Counted from the first letter of the stretch, positions 1 through 6,490 are shown. The stretch: 37,007 bases of DNA from a virus (IMGVR_UViG_3300027722_000015:1-37007), one strand, 5' to 3'. Notes: generated from the letters alone by a model not told the origin. Numbers and translations: made by a program.

Positions 1-292
1 TGTTCTGAGTAACATAGATCTTGGACATGTTGGGTTTACTTCCATTAAAAGACATCACATTTATATAGAAATCTGATACCTCTGACATAAACAGACCTTG
101 TATATGTTCTACCTCATCTATATAATCCCCGGGTGCATGTTTCCACCTCTTAGTAATATAGTCAAAGGATACCCTGGCATGCTTAAAAATATCTATTCCA
201 AATAGAGGGAAGTCCTCTATAGGGTCTGGGAATATATAAGGATTATTCTTTAGAGTTACATGGTTCTTATCTACTCTTTCTGTAAGATTCAT
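1..292 (-). CDS. PVFG-family small protein, 3' end cut by the window
   Basis: The frame is open from an ATG at 292-290 to the window edge (97 codons, no stop). It carries the family signature in the form DPIEDFPLFGID near residue 25, after a longer N-terminal lead than its neighbours, and then an alternating hydrophobic/charged stretch that suggests beta strands. Its start overlaps the stop of the upstream gene by 4 bases, so the two are probably translationally coupled. It is the most downstream visible member of a run of five paralogues. Function unknown. Confidence 0.75.
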   Translation of the reverse strand, partial: MNLTERVDKNHVTLKNNPYIFPDPIEDFPLFGIDIFKHARVSFDYITKRWKHAPGDYIDEVEHIQGLFMSEVSDFYINVMSFNGSKPNMSKIYVTQN

Positions 293-510
293 AGTCTTCT
301 TATTGATAAACAGTCTTCTATACGAATTATGTTGAGCGGATCTTTGAAATAAAAGAACTGATCAGACCCCAGTTTTATTGACATGAAGATCCCCACAAAG
401 GGAGGATTCTCTCCCAAAGAGTTATCTCCAGATTTAAAAACAATAACTTTTTCTCTATCCTCAATATCCACACCAAATACTGGTTTATAATCAAGACTCT
501 CTTTTTCCAT
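289..510 (-). CDS. PVFG-family small protein (73 aa)
   Basis: Begins MEKESLDYKPVFGVDIED, the family hallmark: a short acidic lead, then P-V-F-G-hydrophobic-D. The rest looks like a small all-beta domain and ends in the basic IRRL-type terminus shared with several paralogues. It overlaps the upstream paralogue by 20 bases and the downstream one by 4, which fits one polycistronic transcript. No catalytic motif is visible. A small SH3-like barrel that binds protein or nucleic acid is an inference only. Confidence 0.85.
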   Translation of the reverse strand: MEKESLDYKPVFGVDIEDREKVIVFKSGDNSLGENPPFVGIFMSIKLGSDQFFYFKDPLNIIRIEDCLSIRRL

Positions 511-751
511 AGACCCAAGATTTACCTATATGATATACACCTATATTTCTTGACCTGTAGACTCTTCTGTTATGTGTTCTCATATCTGTAATTACTACAG
601 TTGTTTCAAGTCCCTTTTTATAAATATGATGAATCCTCCCTGTTACGAGACTGACACCATTTCCCACATGAACAAACTTCACAAAGTCTCCGGGTTCCGC
701 TTCTGCTCCAAATACTGGCTTTCTTTCTAGAGGTTCAAGTACCTCTTCCAT
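491..751 (-). CDS. PVFG-family small protein (86 aa)
   Basis: Starts with an acidic lead and then RKPVFGAEAEPGDFVKF. The pattern G-D/E-hydrophobic-V-x-F right after the motif recurs in most members and looks like the first strand of a barrel. A G-R-hydrophobic turn follows near residue 38, and the C-terminal half is basic. It overlaps both neighbours by about 20 bases. Function unknown; membership in the paralogous family is clear from sequence. Confidence 0.87.
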   Translation of the reverse strand: MEEVLEPLERKPVFGAEAEPGDFVKFVHVGNGVSLVTGRIHHIYKKGLETTVVITDMRTHNRRVYRSRNIGVYHIGKSWVYGKRES

Positions 752-971
752 ATACCCTCCTTAGTTTTGTGATCCGTGTTTTAGCAAAATGTTTCATACT
801 AGGAAAATCATGAGGATCTATCTCTATTATACCAAACTCAACTCTCAGAAAGTTCCCTCTATGAGAAGTTCTGCCGGCATGGCTTAGGTAGATAAACTCT
901 ATGACCTCTCCTTTTTCAAAATCCAGCTCAAATACTGGTCTGTTTTCAATAGGATCTTGGAGCTTATTCAC
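735..971 (-). CDS. PVFG-family small protein (78 aa)
   Basis: Carries DPIENRPVFELDFEKGEV at the N-terminus; glycine of the PVFG core is replaced by glutamate, one of the few deviations in the family. It ends in an ITKLRR-type basic stretch comparable to the FKILRR ends of paralogues at 6910 and 6487. It overlaps the upstream gene by 8 bases and the downstream gene by 17. Function unknown. Confidence 0.87.
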   Translation of the reverse strand: MNKLQDPIENRPVFELDFEKGEVIEFIYLSHAGRTSHRGNFLRVEFGIIEIDPHDFPSMKHFAKTRITKLRRVYGRGT

Positions 972-1230
972 TCTCTCTTTTTAAGTTTCTTATTCGAATC
1001 TTACTAAATTCATAGAGCCCTCCGGACAAGGCACTTCCTTCTTTTGTACTTACCAGCAAAGAGGAAGTTTTTACTTCATGTAACAATCCTACCCAAGGAT
1101 CATAACGACTTCTACCAGCAAAGGTCTCACTAAATGTGATTAACTCTCCCCATTCAAGATCACAACCAAATACATCTACTAATTCCAATGGTTCAACATC
1201 ATCAAATATTCTTACTTGGTGATAATTCAT
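964..1230 (-). CDS. PVFG-family small protein, divergent (88 aa)
   Basis: The signature is degenerate (LELVDVFGCDLEWGELITF) and sits at residues 15-33, behind a longer lead. The G-E-L-I-x-F step and the basic IRIRNLKR C-terminus keep it in the family. It follows the membrane protein gene with a 4-base stop/start overlap, so the PVFG cluster and the small membrane proteins upstream probably share a transcript. Function unknown. Confidence 0.85.
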   Translation of the reverse strand: MNYHQVRIFDDVEPLELVDVFGCDLEWGELITFSETFAGRSRYDPWVGLLHEVKTSSLLVSTKEGSALSGGLYEFSKIRIRNLKRESE

Positions 1231-1490
1231 TTTGCTGGAAAAGTAGTCACAGTAATGTTCTCAGCACAGACTTTCTGCCGGAGTCCAAGCATATTGACAA
1301 AATCCACACATCTCTCTGACTGAAAGATAATACTATCTGCAGTATACACATTCTGAGTCTGGTTATCATAAGCTTCAATCAGATAGAGTGAACTGGACTG
1401 ATACCCTTTTGTATCCAGTCTTATTGATAATGCTGCTACATATACTACACAGAGTAATGTTATGAATCCTATAATCAGTTTTCTTCTCAT
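1227..1490 (-). CDS. Small membrane-anchored or exported protein (87 aa)
   Basis: The N-terminus has the M-R-R-K charge cluster followed by about 17 hydrophobic residues (IIGFITLLCVVYVAAL), a signal anchor or signal peptide; the remaining 65 residues are polar and would lie outside the cytoplasmic membrane. Two cysteines (near residues 61 and 75) could form a disulfide. It is the last of three consecutive small membrane-type proteins (1640-1777, 1487-1630 and this one), each spaced or overlapped as in one operon. Function unknown; interference with the host envelope is only a guess. Confidence 0.8.
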   Translation of the reverse strand: MRRKLIIGFITLLCVVYVAALSIRLDTKGYQSSSLYLIEAYDNQTQNVYTADSIIFQSERCVDFVNMLGLRQKVCAENITVTTFPAK

Positions 1491-1630
1491 ATCTTCTTAG
1501 TTTTAAGTTTGTTATTCAGATCTCCCCAAGCTTTTGAGGATTGTTCTCCCCACCAGTATCTTATCCATCTGTATTTGAGAGGATGAAATAAGGGAAGGAA
1601 GAACCTTAAAATTCTCAAAGTTATCATCAT
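1487..1630 (-). CDS. Microprotein, 47 aa, hydrophobic/aromatic N-terminus
   Basis: A 48-codon frame from ATG at 1630-1628 (a second ATG follows at once) to TGA at 1489-1487. The stop overlaps the next gene's start as ATGA, the junction used throughout this arm. The product has an N-terminal stretch rich in Leu, Phe and Ile (residues 2-15), then Tyr/Trp-rich and basic segments. The upstream leader TAAAAACC resembles the leaders of other genes here. It is short, but position, overlap and leader support it. Function unknown. Confidence 0.6.
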   Translation of the reverse strand: MMITLRILRFFLPLFHPLKYRWIRYWWGEQSSKAWGDLNNKLKTKKI

Positions 1631-1639
1631 CTATGGTTT

Positions 1640-1777
1640 TTACATTGGTATGAATGAAGCTGCGTACACTACTACTAGCAGTATTAATAAGACTTTACAT
1701 TCTTGTAGTCCTAGTCTCCTTTTACCAATGCTATCAAATCTACTTGTAGGCATAGTCGACGCAGTGTGTTTCAACAT
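1640..1777 (-). CDS. Microprotein, 45 aa, single C-terminal membrane segment
   Basis: ATG at 1777-1775, TAA at 1642-1640. The first 28 residues are basic and polar. Residues 29-43 (VLLILLVVVYAASFI) form one membrane span reaching almost to the C-terminus, as in a tail-anchored protein. The next gene follows after 9 bases. An in-frame stop upstream and no other ATG decide the start. Such proteins in phages include holins and superinfection-exclusion factors, but nothing specific identifies this one. Confidence 0.6.
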   Translation of the reverse strand: MLKHTASTMPTSRFDSIGKRRLGLQECKVLLILLVVVYAASFIPM

Positions 1778-1821
1778 GCCGCCTTTGCTTCTTTCGTTGC
1801 AATTACTCTCCTTACATTACA

Positions 1822-1912
1822 AGCCGCCCCTTTAGAAGGCTAGAGATGATTTCATAATCCTCCAGGGCCGTCCCGCTACACACTTGAAGTTATCTTTGTG
1901 TATAGGAGGGAC
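1822..1912 (-). ncRNA. Short structured, gene-free segment (candidate RNA)
   Basis: Between the coiled-coil gene and the microprotein, three inverted repeats can be seen: 1870-1874 with 1908-1912 enclosing 1877-1882 with 1897-1902; 1848-1851 with 1856-1859; and 1822-1825 with 1838-1841. GC is above the surroundings. No frame longer than about 12 codons fits. The strand is taken from the flanking genes. It could be a leader or processing structure for the microprotein genes downstream. Confidence 0.35.
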
Positions 1913-1930
1913 ATTCCTTAGAGGTGTTTC

Positions 1931-2374
1931 TTATTTGAGCTTTGCCAGTTTCTGGGTAAGAAGAGCCATCCGGTCATCTTTGTCCATCAATTCTGTGTAC
2001 TCCTTCTTGATGGCAGTAAGCTCCTCAAGTCTTTCTTTGTTCTCAATAATGGCAATCCTGAGCTGGATATCCTGTTTGTAGTCATCCAGAGAGAATCCAT
2101 TTATCTTGAACTCAGGCACTGTTGTAAGTTCAAGGATCTGCTGAGATTCATCATAAGCTTTCTTCCGGGCAAGTACTGATGAGAACATCTTTATGAGCTC
2201 CATCACATTTGTCTCAGTCTCAATACTGTTGGAAAACCCATCCAGTTTACCTGAGGTCCTGTATACCTTGTCCTGAATATGCTTAAGTGCCTCAATCTTC
2301 TGATTGACAATCTCAATTCCTGATACAACACTTGTTACAGTCTGTACTCCTGTTTCTTCTTTTTTCTCTTGCAT
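1931..2374 (-). CDS. Coiled-coil protein of unknown function (147 aa)
   Basis: A Lys/Glu-rich protein with two predicted helical segments (about residues 20-75 and 100-147, the second strongly heptad-like, with repeated E-x-L-x-x-I/L spacing). No signal or membrane segment and no enzyme motif. Preceded by the leader AACTAAAACCAATAATAATC, an example of the A/C-rich leader found before many genes in this window. Probably oligomeric; function not recognised. Confidence 0.85.
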   Translation of the reverse strand: MQEKKEETGVQTVTSVVSGIEIVNQKIEALKHIQDKVYRTSGKLDGFSNSIETETNVMELIKMFSSVLARKKAYDESQQILELTTVPEFKINGFSLDDYKQDIQLRIAIIENKERLEELTAIKKEYTELMDKDDRMALLTQKLAKLK

Positions 2375-2400
2375 GATTATTATTGGTTTTAGTTATTGAT

Positions 2401-2652
2401 TTAGAAAATTGTGTATGTTTCTAGTTTTGGTGATTCTTCAAGAAGAGGTGCCCATTTCCCACCACTATAGATATATCCTGCACCAGCATCTATACGAAGA
2501 GGGTTCTTATCTAGAACTCGTACATCTCTAGATGTTGTAGTAATATTATGAGGACTTACATCAAGTACCCTCCCATGTCCATTCATATAATAATGTTTGG
2601 TACCTTTTGGGTATCTTCTCTGAGCTTCTTTTATTATCTCTTCTTCAGTCAT
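2401..2652 (-). CDS. YxIF-tail family protein, EARRRYP type (83 aa)
   Basis: Residues 1-20 (MTEEEIIKEAQRRYPKGTK) match the N-terminus of the paralogues at 2655, 2902 and 3178. The middle is beta-rich and variable with a Trp near residue 67 (GGKWAP). The C-terminus is L-E-T-Y-T-I-F. It is the last gene of a run of eight that share this end. Gene spacing is 2 bases. Function unknown; the tail looks like a docking peptide (inference). Confidence 0.87.
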   Translation of the reverse strand: MTEEEIIKEAQRRYPKGTKHYYMNGHGRVLDVSPHNITTTSRDVRVLDKNPLRIDAGAGYIYSGGKWAPLLEESPKLETYTIF

Positions 2653-2654
2653 AA

Positions 2655-2897
2655 TTAGAATATTTTGTATGATTCCACATCAGGGATTATCTTTGCCCAT
2701 TCTCCATTATTATAGATCCTGGCATTACATCCTGTATTTATTCTAAACCAGAGTTCACTGGTATTACCTGAACCTTGGCATCTGGTACTATCTATAATCT
2801 TACCAAAATACTGCCTGGGATTAAAAGTAGAGATTACAAAAACTCCTGTATTGTATCCTCTTGCATGTGCTTCCCTTATAAGTTCTTCTTTAGTCAT
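2655..2897 (-). CDS. YxIF-tail family protein, EARRRYP type (80 aa)
   Basis: The start is taken at ATG 2897-2895, giving MTKEELIREAHARGYNTG in line with its paralogues; a longer frame to 2942 would run into the upstream gene and lacks family similarity. The middle contains a W-A-K step after a G-E (NGEWAKI), as in the 2401 and 2902 products. It ends V-E-S-Y-K-I-F followed by TAA. Function unknown. Confidence 0.85.
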   Translation of the reverse strand: MTKEELIREAHARGYNTGVFVISTFNPRQYFGKIIDSTRCQGSGNTSELWFRINTGCNARIYNNGEWAKIIPDVESYKIF

Positions 2898-2901
2898 GAT
2901 C

Positions 2902-3174
2902 CTAGAATATTTGATATAATTCAAGTTTTGGTAGTTGAGCAACTTCAGAAATCACCGCCCATTGTTCTTTGTAATAAATTATCTCTGAGAAGTCATGTCC
3001 ATTCTTTGTCATATCACCACTGCTTTCCTGAATAGCAGAATCAGTCAAATAAAACCTTTCTGGATCATATACTGTACATATCCTATCTCTGGCAGGACCA
3101 AGATGAACTGGGAAATATTTAGTCCCAGCAGGATATCTCCTTCGGGCTTCTTCAAGTAATTGCTTTTCATCCAT
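2902..3174 (-). CDS. YxIF-tail family protein, EARRRYP type (90 aa)
   Basis: Starts MDEKQLLEEARRRYPAGTKY, the clearest form of the N-terminal helix shared by four neighbours. It has the conserved K-E-Q-W-A-V-I strand near residue 70 and the end L-E-L-Y-Q-I-F, closed by TAG instead of the usual TAA. It lies 3 bases after the upstream gene. Function unknown. Confidence 0.88.
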   Translation of the reverse strand: MDEKQLLEEARRRYPAGTKYFPVHLGPARDRICTVYDPERFYLTDSAIQESSGDMTKNGHDFSEIIYYKEQWAVISEVAQLPKLELYQIF

Positions 3175-3177
3175 GAC

Positions 3178-3423
3178 TTAAAAGATTTTGTAAGTTTCTA
3201 CTTTATCTTTATGACATACTTCAGCCCAAACCCTATTGCGATTACTATAAAGATTTGCAGTATCAATAACCCAAACTTCACCGTCCCTATCTATATAGAT
3301 CCTAGGCTCTCTCTTAGATGTGTATACTGAGGCTGATAATTTTCCACTAACCTGAACTGGTCTAAATCTGGTTCCTTCTGGAAACCTTCTTCTGGCCTCA
3401 TCTAATAATTCCTGTTGGTTCAT
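3178..3423 (-). CDS. YxIF-tail family protein, EARRRYP type (81 aa)
   Basis: Starts MNQQELLDEARRRFPEGT and continues F-R-P-V, as the 2902 product does with F-P-V. The middle is a short beta domain with I-Y-I-D, V-W-V-I-D and V-W-A-E-V strands. It ends V-E-T-Y-K-I-F, TAA. It closes the group of four EARRRYP-type paralogues; the next genes upstream keep the tail but not the N-terminal helix. Confidence 0.88.
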   Translation of the reverse strand: MNQQELLDEARRRFPEGTRFRPVQVSGKLSASVYTSKREPRIYIDRDGEVWVIDTANLYSNRNRVWAEVCHKDKVETYKIF

Positions 3424-3426
3424 AGT

Positions 3427-3747
3427 CTAAAAGATTTGATAGTTTTCTAATGGGGAAGAGATGTCTTGACTATCAGGTCTTGGTACTAACTTATTAGCTC
3501 TTATACAGAGCTCTAACCAGTACTTCTCTGAAACAGAAGCCAAGGTGATTTTTCTTTCCCCATAGTAAGGGGTACTTTTCTCAAAACAAAAGTCCTCTCC
3601 ACCTCTCATATTGCTTAGGCAGTATGAGTCTTCAAATCTGTTACGACCATCATGAGAACCAGAAAATCGAGTGATTGTATAAGTGGGATCTGTTTCATGA
3701 TTTATCCTATAAAACTCTCCTTTGATACAGTCTTTTGCATTTATCAT
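3427..3747 (-). CDS. YxIF-tail protein with a different N-terminal domain (106 aa)
   Basis: The N-terminus (MINAKDCIKGEFYRI) resembles that of the 4352 product (G-K/E-V/F-Y-x-I after a short lead) and differs from the EARRRYP type. Both also share an L-E-hydrophobic-C-x-R-A-x-K/R segment near the C-terminus (LELCIRANKL here, LEICERAGRF there). The tail is L-E-N-Y-Q-I-F, TAG. The same tail on a second domain type is why the tail stands out. Function unknown. Confidence 0.87.
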   Translation of the reverse strand: MINAKDCIKGEFYRINHETDPTYTITRFSGSHDGRNRFEDSYCLSNMRGGEDFCFEKSTPYYGERKITLASVSEKYWLELCIRANKLVPRPDSQDISSPLENYQIF

Positions 3748-3749
3748 GA

Positions 3750-3992
3750 TTAAAAGATTTTATAGGTTTCCATATGAATTTCTTGTGTTTCCTGAACCAG
3801 GATAAAATTATCAGGGTCCCATCCCATACTGCTGCCCACTTCTTCTCTTGTTCCTAGTACACATATCCTCACATTACCTATGTCCTCCTGATCATAAAGA
3901 ACTCCATATATATTTCCCCTAAGCATACCTCTATCCGACCTATCCGGTCCTTTGTGTCTTTTTATTACATCTCCTTTTTTGAATAGTCTCAT
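3750..3992 (-). CDS. YxIF-tail protein, KKGD barrel type (80 aa)
   Basis: Starts MRLFKKGDVIKRHKGP and has a glycine-hydrophobic-Y step about 28 residues in (GNIYGVLYD), which suggests a small SH3- or KOW-like barrel. It ends M-E-T-Y-K-I-F, TAA. It is closely related in layout to the 3996 product. It is the third domain type carrying the same terminal peptide. Function unknown. Confidence 0.87.
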   Translation of the reverse strand: MRLFKKGDVIKRHKGPDRSDRGMLRGNIYGVLYDQEDIGNVRICVLGTREEVGSSMGWDPDNFILVQETQEIHMETYKIF

Positions 3993-3995
3993 GGT

Positions 3996-4244
3996 TTAGA
4001 ATATTTTGTAGGTTTCCAAACAATTATACTTAGATTCTAGCTCAAAGTAAGATGCTTCCCAGCTGCCATTAGCTCTTCCTGTATTTATAATAGGAATCCC
4101 TGTAAGATCTTCTACTATTACATCACTAGCTGATATTTGGTCGAATCTCACAATATAAGTAACTCCTATAAACATTCCTTTTGAAGGATTAACATGACCC
4201 TGATGAACCCTAACAATACGATCTCCTTTCTTGAATATTGACAT
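3996..4244 (-). CDS. YxIF-tail protein, KKGD barrel type (82 aa)
   Basis: Starts MSIFKKGDRIVRVHQG, then G-M-F-I-G-V-T-Y, matching the 3750 product position by position. The C-terminal end is L-E-T-Y-K-I-F, TAA. A structured gene-free segment (4278-4324) separates it from the next member upstream, the only break in this otherwise tightly packed run. Function unknown. Confidence 0.87.
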   Translation of the reverse strand: MSIFKKGDRIVRVHQGHVNPSKGMFIGVTYIVRFDQISASDVIVEDLTGIPIINTGRANGSWEASYFELESKYNCLETYKIF

Positions 4245-4277
4245 AGTTCTTTGTTTTTAGTAAATAAAAGATAAAGT

Positions 4278-4324
4278 TCCGGGAGTGGTTTAAACTCTTC
4301 AACCAGACTCACACTGGTCCCGGA
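4278..4324 (-). ncRNA. Short hairpin element inside the YxIF-tail operon
   Basis: A perfect 7-bp closing repeat (4278-4284 with 4318-4324) encloses a hairpin stacked directly on it (4303-4306 with 4314-4317) and a self-complementary octamer (4288-4295). It occupies the only sizeable gap in the eight-gene run. It could be an mRNA processing or attenuation element. It is not a clear terminator, because no T-run follows on the - strand. Confidence 0.4.
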
Positions 4325-4351
4325 TCTTCTGCATAGGCATCTGTAATTTCT

Positions 4352-4648
4352 TTATATTGTGTACCTTTCTAATGACTCTACTGGATCAATAAATCTCCCA
4401 GCTCTTTCACATATTTCCAGTCTTTCAATTTCTCCCGGGGTAGCAAGTCTTATGGTAGTTACCTGATTTGGAGAACTTGATCCTTTTGTAGTAAAATCAG
4501 TAAACCGACCTGAAAGAGTTATACGTAAAAAAGTATCTTTATCTGGTGGGATGAATCTACTTATATATCCTTTCTTACCATTACCAAGATCAACATAAGG
4601 TATCTGATAATACACTTTTCCTGGTATTAGCTTATTATATGGGATCAT
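4352..4648 (-). CDS. YxIF-tail protein, tail lacking the final Phe (98 aa)
   Basis: The first gene of the run in transcription order. The N-terminus (MIPYNKLIPGKVYYQIP) and the L-E-I-C-E-R-A-G-R segment pair it with the 3427 product. It ends L-E-R-Y-T-I and then TAA where the others have Phe, so the tail is one residue short. Whether this is a degenerate member or a natural variant cannot be told from sequence. Function unknown. Confidence 0.86.
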   Translation of the reverse strand: MIPYNKLIPGKVYYQIPYVDLGNGKKGYISRFIPPDKDTFLRITLSGRFTDFTTKGSSSPNQVTTIRLATPGEIERLEICERAGRFIDPVESLERYTI

Positions 4649-4911
4649 ATCTCATCTTGTTTTGGACAGAAACATCCTTCCTCACATCCTATCTCCCGGC
4701 ATCTCCAAATACCTCCATCCTGTCTCTTTGCTACAAGAAGGATAGCTCCATGTATCTTACAAGCAGGATACTCTCCCGGGGCCAAAGGGAAGTACTGATT
4801 GAATACTTTCCCTTCAGTTACTGATCTTACCCCTATAAATCCAGGTTGGTACTTGTACCCAGGGGTTTGTTCTATATCCATAAGTACCCGAGACTTAATT
4901 GATTCTTCCAT
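4645..4911 (-). CDS. Small Cys-rich, probably zinc-binding protein (88 aa)
   Basis: The C-terminal third contains a C-x2-H and a cluster of four cysteines (ACKIHG at about 50-55; then WRCREIGCEEGCFC at about 69-82), spaced like a zinc ribbon. The N-terminal half is charged and beta-rich. It overlaps the start of the first YxIF-tail gene by 4 bases, so it heads that operon after the structured RNA region at 4941-5232. Nucleic-acid binding is plausible but inferred only from the metal-site pattern. Confidence 0.82.
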   Translation of the reverse strand: MEESIKSRVLMDIEQTPGYKYQPGFIGVRSVTEGKVFNQYFPLAPGEYPACKIHGAILLVAKRQDGGIWRCREIGCEEGCFCPKQDEI

Positions 4912-4940
4912 ACTACCAGTTTTTTAAATAAGTAAATATA

Positions 4941-5232
4941 CTCTTCCCAAATGCAGTTGCGGATCAGAAGTAAATCTTCACCGGCAGAGGCATTTGGTAA
5001 TGAACCCTTTATCCTTCTGACCAGGATTTCCGGTTAGCCCTGGACCCTTGGTACGCCCAACAGTCTATGTTGAACCCCTTACCTAAGACAAGATGGGAAG
5101 AGCAATTTCCTTATGATAGTCTGACTTCCACAGACAGCAGGCCTTAGTATCCTGGTATCATAAATAAGTTTTGGCAGCCAGGTCAGGACTGGTGCTTCCT
5201 GGATGACCTCTCAACAATGAGGATACTGCCAA
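4941..5232 (-). ncRNA. Structured RNA candidate of three multi-branched domains
   Basis: This is a 327-base stretch without a gene. Three successive domains are each closed by a perfect helix. Domain 1: 4941-4949 with 5094-5102 (9 bp), containing 4948-4954/4990-4996, 4967-4970/4976-4979, 5021-5025/5039-5043, 5047-5053/5080-5087 (one bulge) and 5058-5062/5068-5072. Domain 2: 5111-5118 with 5156-5163 (8 bp), containing 5119-5123/5131-5135 and 5138-5141/5151-5154. Domain 3: 5171-5177 with 5226-5232 (7 bp), containing 5180-5185/5204-5209 and 5207-5210/5219-5222. It is not a tRNA: no TTCRANY loop is present. The - strand is assumed from both flanking genes; a T-run at 5235-5240 would suit a + strand transcript instead. 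Not matched to a known RNA class. Confidence 0.6.
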
Positions 5233-5238
5233 TATTTT

Positions 5239-5664
5239 TTAACTATTAAGCCATCTTGTGTAACTGATGGATAAGAACCTCTCTGTTATTAATCTGGCAG
5301 TACTCTCCTCTTTAAAGTAGCAGCCACCCGGACGGCAAGAACCGTCACGATCGCAATACACAGCATACAGTACCCAGCCAGAGGCAGTTTTTCTAAACCA
5401 AGGATAATACTTGGGAGTATTATCAGTAAAATCTGCCTTCCAGATCCTGTAACCATTATCCAGATAGTTGGCAGCTTTTATAATAGCTCTGATCTCCTCA
5501 TCAGGTGAAGGTGAAACTTTTGGTTTCTCTTTCAGGATCTTAACTGCACTTTTATAAGAGATGAGACTATCCATTCCTTTATCATCCTTCTCAATTATCT
5601 TTCTGAGTGCTAGAGCTTCTGCATCCAGAGCATCCATACGTTTTAGTGTTTCTTTTCTGTTCAT
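5239..5664 (-). CDS. Conserved phage hypothetical protein (141 aa)
   Basis: A helical, charged N-terminal half (about residues 1-45) is followed by an A-A-N-Y-L-D-N-G-Y segment and a Trp/Tyr/Cys-rich C-terminal domain (W-F-R-K near 89; C-D-R-D-G-S-C-R-P-G-G-C near 103-114). The arrangement helix - NYLDNGY - aromatic domain recurs in phage hypothetical proteins as I remember them; no function is known to me. The three closely spaced cysteines could bind a metal. It has an AAAACCCAT-type leader. Confidence 0.87.
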   Translation of the reverse strand: MNRKETLKRMDALDAEALALRKIIEKDDKGMDSLISYKSAVKILKEKPKVSPSPDEEIRAIIKAANYLDNGYRIWKADFTDNTPKYYPWFRKTASGWVLYAVYCDRDGSCRPGGCYFKEESTARLITERFLSISYTRWLNS

Positions 5665-5677
5665 GTCTTATGGGTTT

Positions 5678-6250
5678 TTAAATGAGATTTAGTTTATCTA
5701 TAGCACTCTTCATATCATTATCTGTGAGTCCTGTCTCACTACTGGTTTTTATAAACCAAGGAGCCTGCTCTAAGAGCATATCTGCATCATCATCCAAAAT
5801 AATATAAACAAAGTCCTTTCCTAGTTTATTTGAGAACATCTTCTTGAATGATTGATCTTCTTTAAATTCCTTATAAAGATGATCTAATTCCGGATTAGCA
5901 TGCCAAGGGTAGACCAAATGTCTATCTATCCAGTGTTTTATCTCAACTCCCCGGGGAATAGGTAAAGAGCTTCCTTTCTTAGTCTCTGTATACCCATGGA
6001 CTGTGATTCCTATAATCTCATCCCAAAGATCCTGAGGGAAACCGTGTTTGTCAAACTGCTCTTTCATAAGAGTGGAGTCACTGCACCGCCAGGAGGATGA
6101 TACCACAATCTTGGCACCGGTCTGCTGGATTATATATTTTAACCTTTCCATACACAAGACATCAAACATATTGTAGGGAGGAATATTGACTACTCCATCT
6201 ATGTCCAAGAATATGATCTTTGCAGGGAGTCCTCCGGTTATTGTTTTCAT
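5678..6250 (-). CDS. HAD-superfamily phosphatase-like protein (190 aa)
   Basis: HAD signatures are in order: motif I FLDIDGVVN at 14-22 with the nucleophile Asp16 and acid/base Asp18; motif II VVSSSWR at 49-55; motif IV-like ILDDDADML at 151-159, which would bind magnesium. The V/I-V-S-S-S-W-R form is typical of the small phage HAD group related to the HAD domain of RNA-repair proteins (HAD_SAK-like). It probably removes phosphate from a nucleotide, nucleic-acid end or other small substrate in the cytoplasm; the substrate cannot be read from sequence. Length is normal for the group and all key residues are present. Confidence 0.92.
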   Translation of the reverse strand: MKTITGGLPAKIIFLDIDGVVNIPPYNMFDVLCMERLKYIIQQTGAKIVVSSSWRCSDSTLMKEQFDKHGFPQDLWDEIIGITVHGYTETKKGSSLPIPRGVEIKHWIDRHLVYPWHANPELDHLYKEFKEDQSFKKMFSNKLGKDFVYIILDDDADMLLEQAPWFIKTSSETGLTDNDMKSAIDKLNLI

Positions 6251-6268
6251 GACCTTGGTATTTGTAAT

Positions 6269-6490
6269 TTAATGATTTACAGGAATTATACCTCTGGGAA
6301 AGTAATGAAGGGAAGCTTCTACTCTTTCTTCTGAGTAATCAGTACCAAACTGCCCTCCAAAATACTCAAATGCGAGTTTTCTTCCTTCCTCATAGTCCTT
6401 ACACTGAATAGAAGCAATACAGTCTTTATCAAAGGTTTTGCCATTTACAGAATGAGTATGGATTTGTCCAAAGCTTATGTATAGTTTCAT
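6269..6490 (-). CDS. Conserved small phage protein (73 aa)
   Basis: Contains F-G-Q-I-H-T-H-S-V-N-G-K-T-F-D-K-D-C near the N-terminus, E-E-G-R-K-L-A-F-E-Y-F-G in the middle and H-Y-F-P-R-G near the end, a combination I recognise from small hypotheticals of many phages. Conserved His, Asp and Cys residues could form a metal site, but no biochemical role is known to me. Its start overlaps the stop of the PVFG-family gene upstream by 4 bases. Confidence 0.88.
   Translation of the reverse strand: MKLYISFGQIHTHSVNGKTFDKDCIASIQCKDYEEGRKLAFEYFGGQFGTDYSEERVEASLHYFPRGIIPVNH

Noticed and set aside
1650-1835. A 61-codon open frame on the + strand
   Set aside because: It runs antisense to the microprotein gene at 1640-1777 and part of the structured gap. 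It is the only + strand frame in an otherwise - strand operon and has no start context.
2401-4244. The repeated gene ends as a DNA-level recombination or attC-like element
   Set aside because: The repeats are peptides with silent codon variation; the DNA around stops and starts is not kept exactly, so protein-level selection explains them better.
4941-5232. A group I intron
   Set aside because: No P7/R-S core sequences were recognised and no split gene flanks it; both neighbours are complete genes.
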